Origin: Shewanella japonica
GTDB taxonomy: Bacteria > Pseudomonadota > Gammaproteobacteria > Enterobacterales > Shewanellaceae
Direction of reading: 5' to 3'
Assembly: GCF_002075795.1 (NCBI RefSeq)
Contig: NZ_CP020472.1
Location: 727,001 to 791,000 of the forward strand
DNA length: 64,000 bases
In this document: piece by piece, positions 46,722 to 55,057 of the stretch
How positions within the stretch are numbered: the first letter of the stretch is position 1
Layout of the letters: each line of letters opens with the position of its first letter
Notes under the pieces: model-generated
Seen by the model: only the letters and a program-made list of their open reading frames with translations
The model's database searches: none
What the model was told of the DNA's origin: nothing
Translations under genes and position numbers: made by a program

Positions 46722-47042
46722 TTAGCCTTCACACACTTCAGATTCGTCATCAAAGTCTAATCCACGATTAGCGCATTTTTTTTCCATGAAGTTATGCTCT
46801 GCAGTTTCAAGCTGCTGATTAAAGTCTTGTTCAAGTTCAGCGGTATACTCTTGTTCTGCCGAAGCCATGTGCTGGTTCATTAACTGGTGATGTTCTTGAA
46901 TCGCTTGTTGGCCTTCTGCATCGACATCAAATTGATGAGCAAAGCTTGAAGAAGATAATGCCATTGTGACGAAAAAGGTCGCAGCAAGGGTTATTTTCTT
47001 AGTCATAGTTACTTTAGCGTTGTTCATAGTGATGTTGTTCAT
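46722..47042 (-). CDS. Small periplasmic protein, function unknown
   Basis: 106 residues. A signal peptide (core ITLAATFFVTMALSSSSFA, cut before HQFDVD) follows a 13-residue extension; ATG 47042 is kept because GGAG lies 7 nt upstream. The mature part is Gln/Glu/His-rich and helical (EHHQLMNQHMASAEQEY), with two cysteines near the C-terminus (KKCANRG and EVCEG). I do not recognise it; a metal-binding or chaperone role would be a guess. Confidence 0.65.
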   Translation of the reverse strand: MNNITMNNAKVTMTKKITLAATFFVTMALSSSSFAHQFDVDAEGQQAIQEHHQLMNQHMASAEQEYTAELEQDFNQQLETAEHNFMEKKCANRGLDFDDESEVCEG

Positions 47043-47357
47043 AGTATTACTCCAGTTAAAACTCGTAGGTTTATTGTTGCGCTAATTCCTTGAGCGTTAA
47101 TGGCAGTGACGCAATCATCTAATGGGGTTGATATGATGCAGTACGTTTGCTTGGGATGTATATTAGCAATCACTGACTGAACAAAAGCTGAACAAAAAAG
47201 CAGCTAATAATATTTATCCCTATTTTACTTGCTTGTATAAAGGTGAATGTCTTACAGCAAAGGAAGTCGCTTTGCGTTAAGCTTATATACAGGTTGGGCT
47301 TATTATATTGAGATGCAATGAATACATTGCGACAAATTCACTGCCAGGAGACTATAT
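47043..47357. other. Divergent intergenic region
   Basis: 315 bases between two divergent genes, so it must hold both promoters. The motif CTGAACAAAA occurs twice near 47175-47200. No RNA gene or operator is recognised. Confidence 0.4.
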
Positions 47358-47888
47358 ATGAAAGTTAAACATTTACTTATTGCAGGCGCACTAATGTGTA
47401 ATGTTGCTATCGCTGATGAAGAAGTGATTGAAAACCCAGTCACAGAAGAGGGCATCGTTAAAGTTGAATGGCAAGAGCCTAAAAATTATCGTGATTTAAA
47501 AACGGCTACAGAAGTTAAGTCGCGCTTTGAACAACGCTTTTTTGATACCATGACTAAAAATATCAATAAAGAAGCTGAGAAGATACTCAAGCCAAATCAG
47601 AAACTCGAAATGGTAGTTTCAGATGTGGACTTAGCAGGCGACTTAAGACCAACGTTCGGGGCTACCTCTGCTAATGAATTACGAATCGTTAAAGATTTGT
47701 ACCCACCTAGAATGACGTTTACTTACCGTATCACTGAAGGCGATAACGTTGTTATTGCCGGAGATGAAAAGCTAGTTGATATGAACTTCATGTACGGTGC
47801 TAATTCTACAAGAAATCAACGACCATTTGAGTATGAAACTCGTATGTTGAAAGATTGGTTAAAGAAAACCGTAGAGCCAGTGCTATAA
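47358..47888 (+). CDS. DUF3016 family periplasmic protein
   Basis: 176 residues with a signal peptide (cut after NVAIA). WQEPKNYRD, FDTMTKNINKEAEKILKPNQ and VVSDVDLAGDL followed by DMNFM are typical of DUF3016. The family has no known function. CAGGAG is 9 nt before ATG. A terminator follows the stop. Confidence 0.8.
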   Translation: MKVKHLLIAGALMCNVAIADEEVIENPVTEEGIVKVEWQEPKNYRDLKTATEVKSRFEQRFFDTMTKNINKEAEKILKPNQKLEMVVSDVDLAGDLRPTFGATSANELRIVKDLYPPRMTFTYRITEGDNVVIAGDEKLVDMNFMYGANSTRNQRPFEYETRMLKDWLKKTVEPVL

Positions 47889-47922
47889 ATCGCGCCATTG
47901 AGATAGCTTCAATCAATACAAT

Positions 47923-47947
47923 AAAAACGGCTTATTAAGCCGTTTTT
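47923..47947. terminator. Bidirectional terminator overlapping the end of the next gene
   Basis: AAAAACGGCTT and AAGCCGTTTTT form an 11-bp stem with a 3-base loop. Its right arm runs into the last codons of the convergent EAL-CBS-GGDEF gene (stop at 47935). Confidence 0.88.
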
Positions 47948-49677
47948 TGTCGCCTATCATCTAAGATGAAAACCTTACTTTGTACATATTTAGCCTGTTT
48001 TTTGGCTTCAGCACTGAGCATTGATAATTCATGATCCGTTGTATCATGGGTCATAGCAGGTGGTAGTACACCAACACATAATGAAATTAAAGGGTGATCG
48101 ACCATATTACCTTGGCGATCTTTTGCATGCATCGTTTGAGTTTGCCAATGTTCTGCTGAATAAAAAGTGCGTTTACTTTGTTCAAAGTGTTCTACGATAG
48201 CTTTACCGTGAGTGAGTGCATCTTGGCAAGTGCAAATCATCACGAAGTCATCTCCGCCTATGTGGCCGACAAAGCAGCGTTCATTTTGATGATGACTTAG
48301 TAAGTTAGCCACTTGCATGATGACTTCATCACCTCGTGAGAAACCATAAATATCGTTATAAGGTTTAAAGTGGCATAAATCGAAATACGCTAAGTAAAAT
48401 GGCTTTTTCTGGGATCGTAAGCGTTTTAACTCTTCTTGAATAGGAACATTTCCAGGTAAGTTGCTAAGCGGGTTAGCATGTCTAGCGACTTTAATTCTAT
48501 GTTCGGTTATGCGTTGTAATAGATCTTTGGTGTGGCCAATCCCGATTAATTTATCATGTCGTAATATAATAAATTGTTGTGCAACGGTAGTGGCGGTTTC
48601 AGAGGTAAGCAGTTGGCTTACCGCTGACAAAGGTTCACTTGCATCAATCTGCAATACTTGTCTGTCCATTACTGCACTCGCCGGATGGTTTTCATGCAGA
48701 GCTCGGCCATAGGGGGTGCTAAATAATTCCAGAATATGATTGCGACTGACGATGCCTTCAGGATGGCCATTTTGAGCGATGACAATTGCTTGCAGTGCTG
48801 GTTGAGCAATAAATTGCTCACTGAGTTGCTTCAGTTTTGTCTCAGGTGGCGCGATATTGGCTGATGAACATAAACTTTCTGCTGTTTCGCAATAACGTGT
48901 TTGCGGCGGCAAAGGCATGCTCACCAAGTTTGAGTCCATGTGTGTATTGGGTTTAATGTTGGGTCTACCCAATAAATAACCTTGGCAATAAGTCACCCCT
49001 AACTGCTTTAACATGGTTAACTCTTCTGGGGTTTCGATTCCCTCTGCAATGACTTTGCAAGTCAGATTTTGGCATAGCTCCACAATCGAGCGCACAAATT
49101 CTTGCTTTACTGCCGTGCTGTCAATTTGATGAATAAAATGGCGATCGATTTTGACATAATCAGGAGACAGTTCAGACCATAAGCGTAATCCTGAGTACCC
49201 TGCGCCTAAGTCATCAATTGCTGTGAGAAAACCCTGATTTCGATAGTGGTTCAAACAGTCTTTTAATAAATCAATATCATCGGCTGGGTATTGCTCTGAA
49301 AGTTCGATAACCACATCTTCAGGCTTTAGCCCCATTTGTTTAATCAGCTGCAGGGTTAGCCCTTTAGGATGGTCAGGATCGAGTAGCGCTTTTGGCGAGA
49401 TGTTGATAAACAACTTACCTTTAAGCTGACACGCTTTAAAAGCATTAATAGAAATACTGCGGCAGAGTGTTTCTAATTCACTGAGTTTATTAAGATGTTC
49501 TGCAGTTTTAAATAAAGGTACTGGAGAATAAAGCGGGCTATGTTCTGGCCCTCGGCTTAACGCTTCAAAACCATGAACCTTTTGAGTTGATATGTTGAAA
49601 ATAGGCTGAAAGATAGCATTGATAGATTGTTTATATATTATTTTTTCGAGTTCTTTTTCTAAATCTATAACACTCAT
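47935..49677 (-). CDS. EAL - CBS pair - GGDEF protein (c-di-GMP turnover)
   Basis: 580 residues in the order EAL (about 10-250), two CBS motifs (about 285-390), GGDEF (about 410-570). The EAL domain looks active: EAL at 38-40, NISPKALL, IELSEQ, IDDLGAGYS, VKIDRHFIH and IAEGIET. The GGDEF signature reads GGDDF (near 472), with Asp for the catalytic Glu, so cyclase activity is doubtful. CBS pairs often bind adenine nucleotides, which could tie c-di-GMP breakdown to energy state. No membrane segment or signal peptide, so cytoplasmic. Monocistronic by its flanks. Confidence 0.88.
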   Translation of the reverse strand: MSVIDLEKELEKIIYKQSINAIFQPIFNISTQKVHGFEALSRGPEHSPLYSPVPLFKTAEHLNKLSELETLCRSISINAFKACQLKGKLFINISPKALLDPDHPKGLTLQLIKQMGLKPEDVVIELSEQYPADDIDLLKDCLNHYRNQGFLTAIDDLGAGYSGLRLWSELSPDYVKIDRHFIHQIDSTAVKQEFVRSIVELCQNLTCKVIAEGIETPEELTMLKQLGVTYCQGYLLGRPNIKPNTHMDSNLVSMPLPPQTRYCETAESLCSSANIAPPETKLKQLSEQFIAQPALQAIVIAQNGHPEGIVSRNHILELFSTPYGRALHENHPASAVMDRQVLQIDASEPLSAVSQLLTSETATTVAQQFIILRHDKLIGIGHTKDLLQRITEHRIKVARHANPLSNLPGNVPIQEELKRLRSQKKPFYLAYFDLCHFKPYNDIYGFSRGDEVIMQVANLLSHHQNERCFVGHIGGDDFVMICTCQDALTHGKAIVEHFEQSKRTFYSAEHWQTQTMHAKDRQGNMVDHPLISLCVGVLPPAMTHDTTDHELSMLSAEAKKQAKYVQSKVFILDDRRQKTA

Positions 49678-49856
49678 TACATCAGTTCCATTGCATTTTT
49701 TTCCATCAGTCTATGGCAGAAAAATGACAAAAATATGTCTTTGATAACAAATGTATGCACAAAACTAACAGATAAACTTGAAATCGATTCAAGCTCATTT
49801 TTCAAAGGAGTGGATTGTTTAAATGTGAAAATACCAAAGCGGAGTTGATTGATGCT

Positions 49857-49883
49857 AAAACGCAGCCCGTGGGCTGCGTTTTT
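49857..49883 (-). terminator. Terminator of the small gene at 49899
   Basis: AAAACGCAGCCC (49857-49868) and GGGCTGCGTTTT (49871-49882) form a 12-bp stem. The right side has a T run, so it may also work on the plus strand. Confidence 0.85.
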
Positions 49884-49898
49884 AACAAATGGTAGGTG

Positions 49899-50210
49899 CT
49901 ACTTAGTATTTTGTTTAAACAAATGCAAAGTTTGCAGTAATGCCCCAATTTTTTTTACATGAGCTTCTAACATTTCTGGAGGTATATGGCTGAGACCTTG
50001 AAGCTCTTCAAGTTCATTTGCGAGCTCTTGAACATAAGGTAAAAAGCGATTACTTTTTTGGGTAAAGCCTTGTTCTTCAGTGAAGATTGCAACAAACTTA
50101 CCATGGCCAGCTTGACGCAGTTCGTCGAGTCTTTTATCGGCATCAATGGCTTGACGATATCCTGTTTGCAGACTTTCTTTTAATTGCTGGATAACTTGGG
50201 TATACGGCAT
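49899..50210 (-). CDS. Hypothetical small helical protein
   Basis: 103 residues, soluble, predicted mostly helical, rich in Gln, Leu and Glu (VQELANELEELQGLSHIPPE). I do not recognise the family. GAGG is 5 nt before ATG. It is divergent from the TraB/GumN gene with only 49 bases between, so they share a promoter region. Confidence 0.6.
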   Translation of the reverse strand: MPYTQVIQQLKESLQTGYRQAIDADKRLDELRQAGHGKFVAIFTEEQGFTQKSNRFLPYVQELANELEELQGLSHIPPEMLEAHVKKIGALLQTLHLFKQNTK

Positions 50211-50259
50211 GATAGCCTCATTACATCATAAAAATTAAGTTAAATTATAAGGGGCTGGC

Positions 50260-51174
50260 ATGGGACTAACAAGTGAATTACCGTTAAAAATCACCGCAAC
50301 ATTATTAACGAGGCTTAGATTCATTTTCGTTGGGGTTGTACTTGCGTTAGCTTTAGCTGTTAATGCGAGTGCAGCAGAAACTGATAAACCACCTTTCTTC
50401 AAAGCCAGTTATCAAAATAAACAAATATACTTATTGGGCTCTATTCATATTGGCAAAGCCGACTTTTATCCTTTACCTTTGCAAATAGAACAAAGTTTTG
50501 TCGAGTCAGATGCATTAGTGATTGAAGCGGATGTGACTAAAGCCAATATACAACAACTATTGCAGCAGTATGGTTTTGCGAAAGGAAAACAAGCCGATAT
50601 TGCGAGTTTATATCCGGCTTTTTGTGGTAAAAACCAAACCATGTGCGACGGTTTAAAGCCGCTTGCTACTTGGCTTCAGGCAAACCAAATCGGTGTTGGG
50701 CGCTTTGCTGAATTGGGGTTTTCACCTGAAGCAGGCGTCGATGTGACTTTTGTGGCTCGTGATCCGGCTAAGCCATTACTTGAGCTTGAAAGTGTTGAAT
50801 TTCAGTTCGACCTCATTTCTTCTTTTTCAGATAAAACTCAAGCGCAATTATTGGATGAAGCGATTAACGCAACCGATGACGAGATGCTTGAGCTGATATC
50901 AGCATGGCGTTCGGGCGATCATCAAGCACTCGCAGATATTATGGAGCATCAAGCAGAAGAATCTGATGAGCTATTAACTAAATTGCTTTGGCAAAGAAAC
51001 CACACGATGACGCAAAGAATCATCGAGATTTTACAAGATAGTCATTATCAACGCTTGTTCGTCATTGTTGGCGCTGGGCATGTCGTAGGCCAACAAGCCT
51101 TGCCCGAGTTGTTACGAAATGCAGGTGCCGATGTGATCGATTGTTGGAAAATGATCTGTAATGAGTATCGATAA
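50260..51174 (+). CDS. TraB/GumN family protein
   Basis: 304 residues with an N-terminal hydrophobic signal (about 19-39, cut near NASA). The two family motifs are present: LLGSIHIG (about 58-65) near the start and VIVGAGHVVG near the end, each with a His, and a central Glu-rich region (VIEADVT). Proteins of this fold resemble Tiki-type metalloproteases, but activity in bacteria is not settled. AAGGGG precedes the ATG. It probably acts in the periplasm. Confidence 0.8.
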   Translation: MGLTSELPLKITATLLTRLRFIFVGVVLALALAVNASAAETDKPPFFKASYQNKQIYLLGSIHIGKADFYPLPLQIEQSFVESDALVIEADVTKANIQQLLQQYGFAKGKQADIASLYPAFCGKNQTMCDGLKPLATWLQANQIGVGRFAELGFSPEAGVDVTFVARDPAKPLLELESVEFQFDLISSFSDKTQAQLLDEAINATDDEMLELISAWRSGDHQALADIMEHQAEESDELLTKLLWQRNHTMTQRIIEILQDSHYQRLFVIVGAGHVVGQQALPELLRNAGADVIDCWKMICNEYR

Positions 51175-51216
51175 TGTAATGTTGTTTTCCATTTGAAGAG
51201 TAAAAATTGGCATTTT

Positions 51217-51247
51217 TTGACTGATGTTATCAATCTAGATGTATAAT
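51217..51247 (+). promoter_or_regulatory. Possible promoter of the MaoC-like gene
   Basis: TTGACT (51217-51222) and a perfect TATAAT (51242-51247) with a 19-base spacer, longer than ideal. It is the only good candidate in the gap. Confidence 0.45.
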
Positions 51248-51269
51248 AGCAGCATTGAAACATTTAATG

Positions 51270-51304
51270 ACGCAGTGTTTAGGTTTGCTAAATACTGCGT
51301 TTTT
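51270..51304 (+). terminator. Strong hairpin terminator in the MaoC-like gene leader
   Basis: A 13-bp stem with one G-U (51270-51282 with 51288-51300), a 5-base loop and a following T run. It can end the TraB/GumN transcript, but lies between the possible promoter above and the TTG start at 51331. Confidence 0.85.
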
Positions 51305-51330
51305 CAGTTAATAAACAAAAGGTAACTCTC

Positions 51331-52200
51331 TTGAGTCACGACTACTCTATAGAATTAGCTTCGATGCCATCGTTGCTGTCTCTGTATCGAAAGATATTAT
51401 TATCGCGCAAGCCTGGTTGGGATCAGCAACCGTTGCCAAACATCAATGTGCAGGTCAGTAATATTCACCTCAGTGATAAAAAAATTCAGCAATATGCTGA
51501 TGTTTGCCAATTTGGTTTTGATGGCAAAGTGTTACCTCCTACGTTTTTATACGTGTTAGCTTTTAGACTTCATGCCAGCATTTTTACCCATAAAGCGATC
51601 ACCTTTCCATTGCTAGGTATGATCCACCTCAAGAACAGCATTAGCTTATACAGACCCATTAATGCCGATGAAACGTTTGATGTGCAATGTGAGCTGACAA
51701 GCAGCCAGACCACAGATGCAGGCCTTGAGTTTGAGCTTGTGTCAAAGGTGTATGTAGGACAGGAATTGGTGTGGGAAGCATTATCAACTTACTTATATCG
51801 CATTGAGTCCAAAGGGCGCAGAGCAAGACCGCCTAGAGCTTCAGATATGACATGGGAAGATGTGCAAACTTGGGCATTACCTGAAGATTTAGGGCGTAAA
51901 TATGCTAAAGCCTCTGGGGATTATAATCTGATTCACCTTCATCCTATCGTGTCTAAACGTTTCGGTTTTGAGCGCGTATTAGCTCACGGCATGTGGTCAA
52001 AAGCTCGTTCATTAGCGGCATTAATGCAGTTTATTGGTGAGAGGCCGTTTAAAGTCGATGTTGAATTCAAGTTACCTGTCTTTATGCCATCAGAAGTCAC
52101 TTTTGCTTTTGAAAGTATGGAAAATGGTAAACGATTTGAAATGCGTGATATTAAAGGTCGTCGTCCGCATTTGCTTGGTAATATGACTTACCTAGATTAA
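51331..52200 (+). CDS. MaoC-like hot-dog dehydratase/hydratase family protein
   Basis: 289 residues made of two hot-dog halves. The C-terminal half has the hydratase-2 motif GDYNLIHLHP with Asp197 and His202 as the likely catalytic pair, then FGFERVLAHGMW. The N-terminal half lacks this motif. Related enzymes hydrate enoyl-CoA or dehydrate 3-hydroxyacyl-CoA; the actual substrate is unknown. TTG start, with AAGGTAAC ending 4-5 nt upstream. Confidence 0.8.
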   Translation: MSHDYSIELASMPSLLSLYRKILLSRKPGWDQQPLPNINVQVSNIHLSDKKIQQYADVCQFGFDGKVLPPTFLYVLAFRLHASIFTHKAITFPLLGMIHLKNSISLYRPINADETFDVQCELTSSQTTDAGLEFELVSKVYVGQELVWEALSTYLYRIESKGRRARPPRASDMTWEDVQTWALPEDLGRKYAKASGDYNLIHLHPIVSKRFGFERVLAHGMWSKARSLAALMQFIGERPFKVDVEFKLPVFMPSEVTFAFESMENGKRFEMRDIKGRRPHLLGNMTYLD

Positions 52201-52231
52201 TGCTTGTGGTACACCTGTATATGCGCAAAGA

Positions 52232-52261
52232 AAAAGCCCGAGTTATTCACTCGGGCTTTTT
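52232..52261. terminator. Terminator between convergent genes
   Basis: AAAAGCCCGAGT (52232-52243) and ACTCGGGCTTTT (52249-52260) form a perfect 12-bp stem with T and A tracts on both sides. It serves the MaoC-like gene and probably the MscS-type gene. Confidence 0.92.
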
Positions 52262-52278
52262 GTATCAATAAAATAGGC

Positions 52279-53904
52279 TTAATCAGCCGCTTTTTCATGG
52301 TAAATATGTACATCCCGTTGTGGGAATGGAATGCTAACCCCTTGAGCGTCAAACTGCATTTTCACTTCACGGGTAATATCCCAGTATACATCCCAGTAAT
52401 CGATAGGATCTGCTCAAGGGCGCACCACAAAGTCGACTGATGATTCACCTAAGGTGTGAAGCTTAATCGTAGGCTCAGGAAATTGCTTGACCTTTGGGTG
52501 AGCCATAACAATGTCGGTAAGGATTTTTTCAGCTTTAGGGATATCATCGCCATAGCCAATACCAAACGTCATATCAACACGGCGTTCTTGTTCAACAGTA
52601 ATATTGTTAATGGTGTCACCCCAAATTTTATTATTTGGAATGATTAATCGTTGGTTATCTAGGGTTTTAACCGTTGTTGATACCAAGCTCATATGACTAA
52701 CACGACCTGTTACTCCAGCTGCATTGATCAAGTCACCAACATCATACGGACGGTAGATTAAGATCATCATACCCGATGCAAAGTTAGATAATGTGTCTTG
52801 CAAAGCAAAACCAATAATCACACCCGCAATACCAAAACCTGCCAATAATGGTGCCAATTCAAAGCCAAGTTGTGACAGTGCAATTAATAAACCTAAGGCA
52901 AAAATCACATTACCTGAAATGGATGTGAAGAAGTCTTGCAACAGCATGCTGAAGTTAAGTTTTGATGAGTTAACGGCTTTGCGCACCACTTTTCGAACGA
53001 GCTTAGCAACTAAGCTTGTTAGGAATAAAATGATCAAGAAAATAATCACTTTAAATGTTACGCCTGCACCGTTTTCCAAAGCTTGGTTTTTCGCAATCGT
53101 CATCCATTCTTCAATGAGACTAGAAGCCACATCAAAATTCAGAACATCTTGAGTAATATCGCCAGAGACACTGAATAATGTTTGTTTAATCTGTGTGGTG
53201 TCTTGGCCGAGTGATTCAAGCATTTCGATGGCAATATTCAAGCTTGCGGTGTGCATTGCCAAACGATCTTTTAAAGATGACACTTTGCTCTTTTGCTCAG
53301 CAGTAATGTCAGCGCCAGCATCAGAAGCTTCAGCAACCGCTTCTTGAAGCTGTACTTGAGTATAGGTAACTAAGCTTTCGAAATAATCAGCTCTTAGTAA
53401 GACTTCTGCAGTTAACGCAGCTTCGGCATTATCAACGTTAATGTTAAGCGTCTTACCCCAGTTAATCGTTTCTAATTCTGCTTGCAAGTAATGGTCACGA
53501 TCTTCTTCACGCTTGATAATATCACGCATGATTTCTACATCATTATCACCGCCTAAAGCGAGCTTTAACTCACCCGTTCTTGCATCTAGGTATTGACCGA
53601 CTTTATCAAGAAACACCAGCTGCTTATTCACTTGTGGAACCAAGTAAGCTAAATCAGGGGCTGGTTGATTGATTAGCGTTGCTAACTCTTCTCTTAATAA
53701 GTTGGTTTTATTGCGGATGCGATATTCGCTGACATCTTTAAGTTCACCTTTAGCAGTTTTAAGCCAAATAATGTCGGTATCGATGGTTTTTTGTAGTTGT
53801 TGAATTTTTTTGTCAGTCTCAGGGCTAACTTGCGCCGCATAACTGGTACCAGAAAAGCAAATTACACTGAGTAAACAGCAAATAATAAACAGAATTCTTG
53901 GCAT
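52279..53904 (-). pseudogene. MscS-family mechanosensitive channel with an in-frame TGA
   Basis: The gene reads 496 residues from ATG 53904 (AGGAAG 8 nt upstream) to a TGA at 52414-52416, yet the same frame continues without another stop to TAA at 52279. The extra 44 residues (YWDVYWDITREVKMQFDAQ, then GVSIPFPQRDVHIY) are the normal MscS C-terminus. The TGA takes the place of a Trp conserved in MscS proteins (VR-x-W), so a TGG-to-TGA change is the simplest reading. Upstream are a signal peptide (to about 23), a periplasmic helical domain, membrane segments (about 270-390, including LLAGFGIAGVIIGFALQD) and the MscS core. Loss of the tail would damage the cytoplasmic cage. Either a disrupted gene, a base error, or readthrough. 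Confidence 0.85.
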
Positions 53905-54011
53905 GGTAAAACTTCCTGTCAGTATAGTAGAAAGCTAATGATAAGTTATTGCGGGAAGTTTGACGATAATTTGATAGACTTACGCACTTTTTATTTTCAG
54001 GTAAATTTAAT

Positions 54012-54335
54012 ATGGCAAGAATAGCCTGCCCACATTGTCATCAACCTATTTCGTTGGCGAAAGTGACAGCGAGCCGTGGCAATGGGTTTTCAGCGCAAAT
54101 ACAATGCTACCATTGTCGAGCATGGTTAGGCCGTCATGTGATATTAACTGTACTGAAAGTATTGGGATTTTATGCAGCAGTTATAGCGGGTTTCGTTGGG
54201 TATTTTGTCGATGGTGTTGCTAATATCGTTACCCCTATTATCATGATTTCACTGATTCTTACAGGGGTAACGCATTTAATGGATCATCTCATTGTGATTG
54301 ATGCGCCAGATGATGACGCAACAATAGAAGATTAA
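54012..54335 (+). CDS. Zinc-ribbon membrane protein, function unknown
   Basis: 107 residues. Two CxxC knuckles (CPHC at 6-9 and CYHC at about 32-35) should bind zinc, followed by two membrane segments (about 45-65 and 70-90). I do not recognise a named family. It is convergent with the 41-codon ORF that follows; the stops overlap. Confidence 0.7.
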   Translation: MARIACPHCHQPISLAKVTASRGNGFSAQIQCYHCRAWLGRHVILTVLKVLGFYAAVIAGFVGYFVDGVANIVTPIIMISLILTGVTHLMDHLIVIDAPDDDATIED

Positions 54336-54457
54336 TCTACAACTTGAACTTGATTTTCTAATACTGCTTCAACGTAATAAATACCGCCAAGCACAACGAC
54401 ACCAATAATGACCATAGTTAATATAATACCGATGTTATCTTTGAGTAAATTCATCAT
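54332..54457 (-). CDS. Small single-span membrane protein (41 aa)
   Basis: An open frame of 41 codons with GAGGA ending 7 nt before ATG 54457. It has a short basic start (MMNLLKDN), one strongly hydrophobic segment (about 9-28, IGIILTMVIIGVVVLGGIYY) and an acidic tail. Its TAA overlaps the TAA of the convergent zinc-ribbon gene. Good RBS and clean membrane pattern support it as a real small gene; no homologue can be named from sight. Confidence 0.55.
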   Translation of the reverse strand: MMNLLKDNIGIILTMVIIGVVVLGGIYYVEAVLENQVQVVD

Positions 54458-54676
54458 AGTTAAATCCTCTGTCTTGGCTGACTTTGCAGCAATATATGAC
54501 TAATATTTTAGCTTTGACAGCTTAAGCTAATCTTAAATAGCTTAACGAGGATTTGTATAAGTTGCTATGTTAAGTCACAAAAATTTAGAAAAAGTGATTT
54601 GTAACATTCTTCTGGTTGCTTTTTTTTCAAATTTTTTTAAGATAGTCGCGATTTTTGTTAAACAGAGAACACTTCT

Positions 54677-54967
54677 TTGCCTCATTCAATGCGAACAAGA
54701 CAATTAATAGCGATCTGGCTGTCAGCCATGCTCGTGTTATTGTCGTTTGCGGCTTCTGCACATAATTCTGTGCATTTGCATGATGGAGCAAGTACACAAT
54801 GTACGCTTTGTTTTCATCAACACCAATTGCAAAAAACGCTTCCAAGCACGGATGTCAATATTGCCGTAGTTCGTCAAACTTTCGAACCGGCTATTGAATC
54901 CATTGTTGCTTCATATTTTGCCCATCAAACGGTTTACCATAGCCGAGCACCACCCGTTTTCTCCTAG
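54677..54967 (+). CDS. Small His/Cys protein of the zinc locus (putative zinc chaperone)
   Basis: 96 residues with a hydrophobic signal at about 13-28 (cut after ASA). The mature part begins HNSVHLHDG and carries CTLCFHQHQ, so His and Cys are clustered as in proteins annotated as zinc chaperones beside zinc uptake genes. Start is uncertain: TTG 54677 or ATG 54689, neither with a strong RBS. It leads the plus-strand run ending with the ZnuB-like permease. Confidence 0.65.
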   Translation: MPHSMRTRQLIAIWLSAMLVLLSFAASAHNSVHLHDGASTQCTLCFHQHQLQKTLPSTDVNIAVVRQTFEPAIESIVASYFAHQTVYHSRAPPVFS

Positions 54968-55057
54968 TTCTATACATACCCAACAAATTTTTACGGATAA
55001 ATTATTTTTCGACTATTCAAGATGATGGTCGACTACTTGTTGTATTTTGGAGAAAAA

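Noticed and set aside
52414..52416. TGA as a selenocysteine codon
   Set aside because: The position is a conserved Trp in a channel, not a redox site, and no downstream selenocysteine hairpin is apparent.
54588..54612. Zur box upstream of the zinc locus
   Set aside because: GTGATTTGTAACATTC resembles a Zur site, but the spacer is one base short and the left arm has a mismatch, so it is not listed as a feature.
54627..54845. Minus-strand frame opposite the small zinc-locus gene
   Set aside because: No RBS or recognisable pattern, and the plus-strand frame has a clear signal peptide and metal-binding residues.
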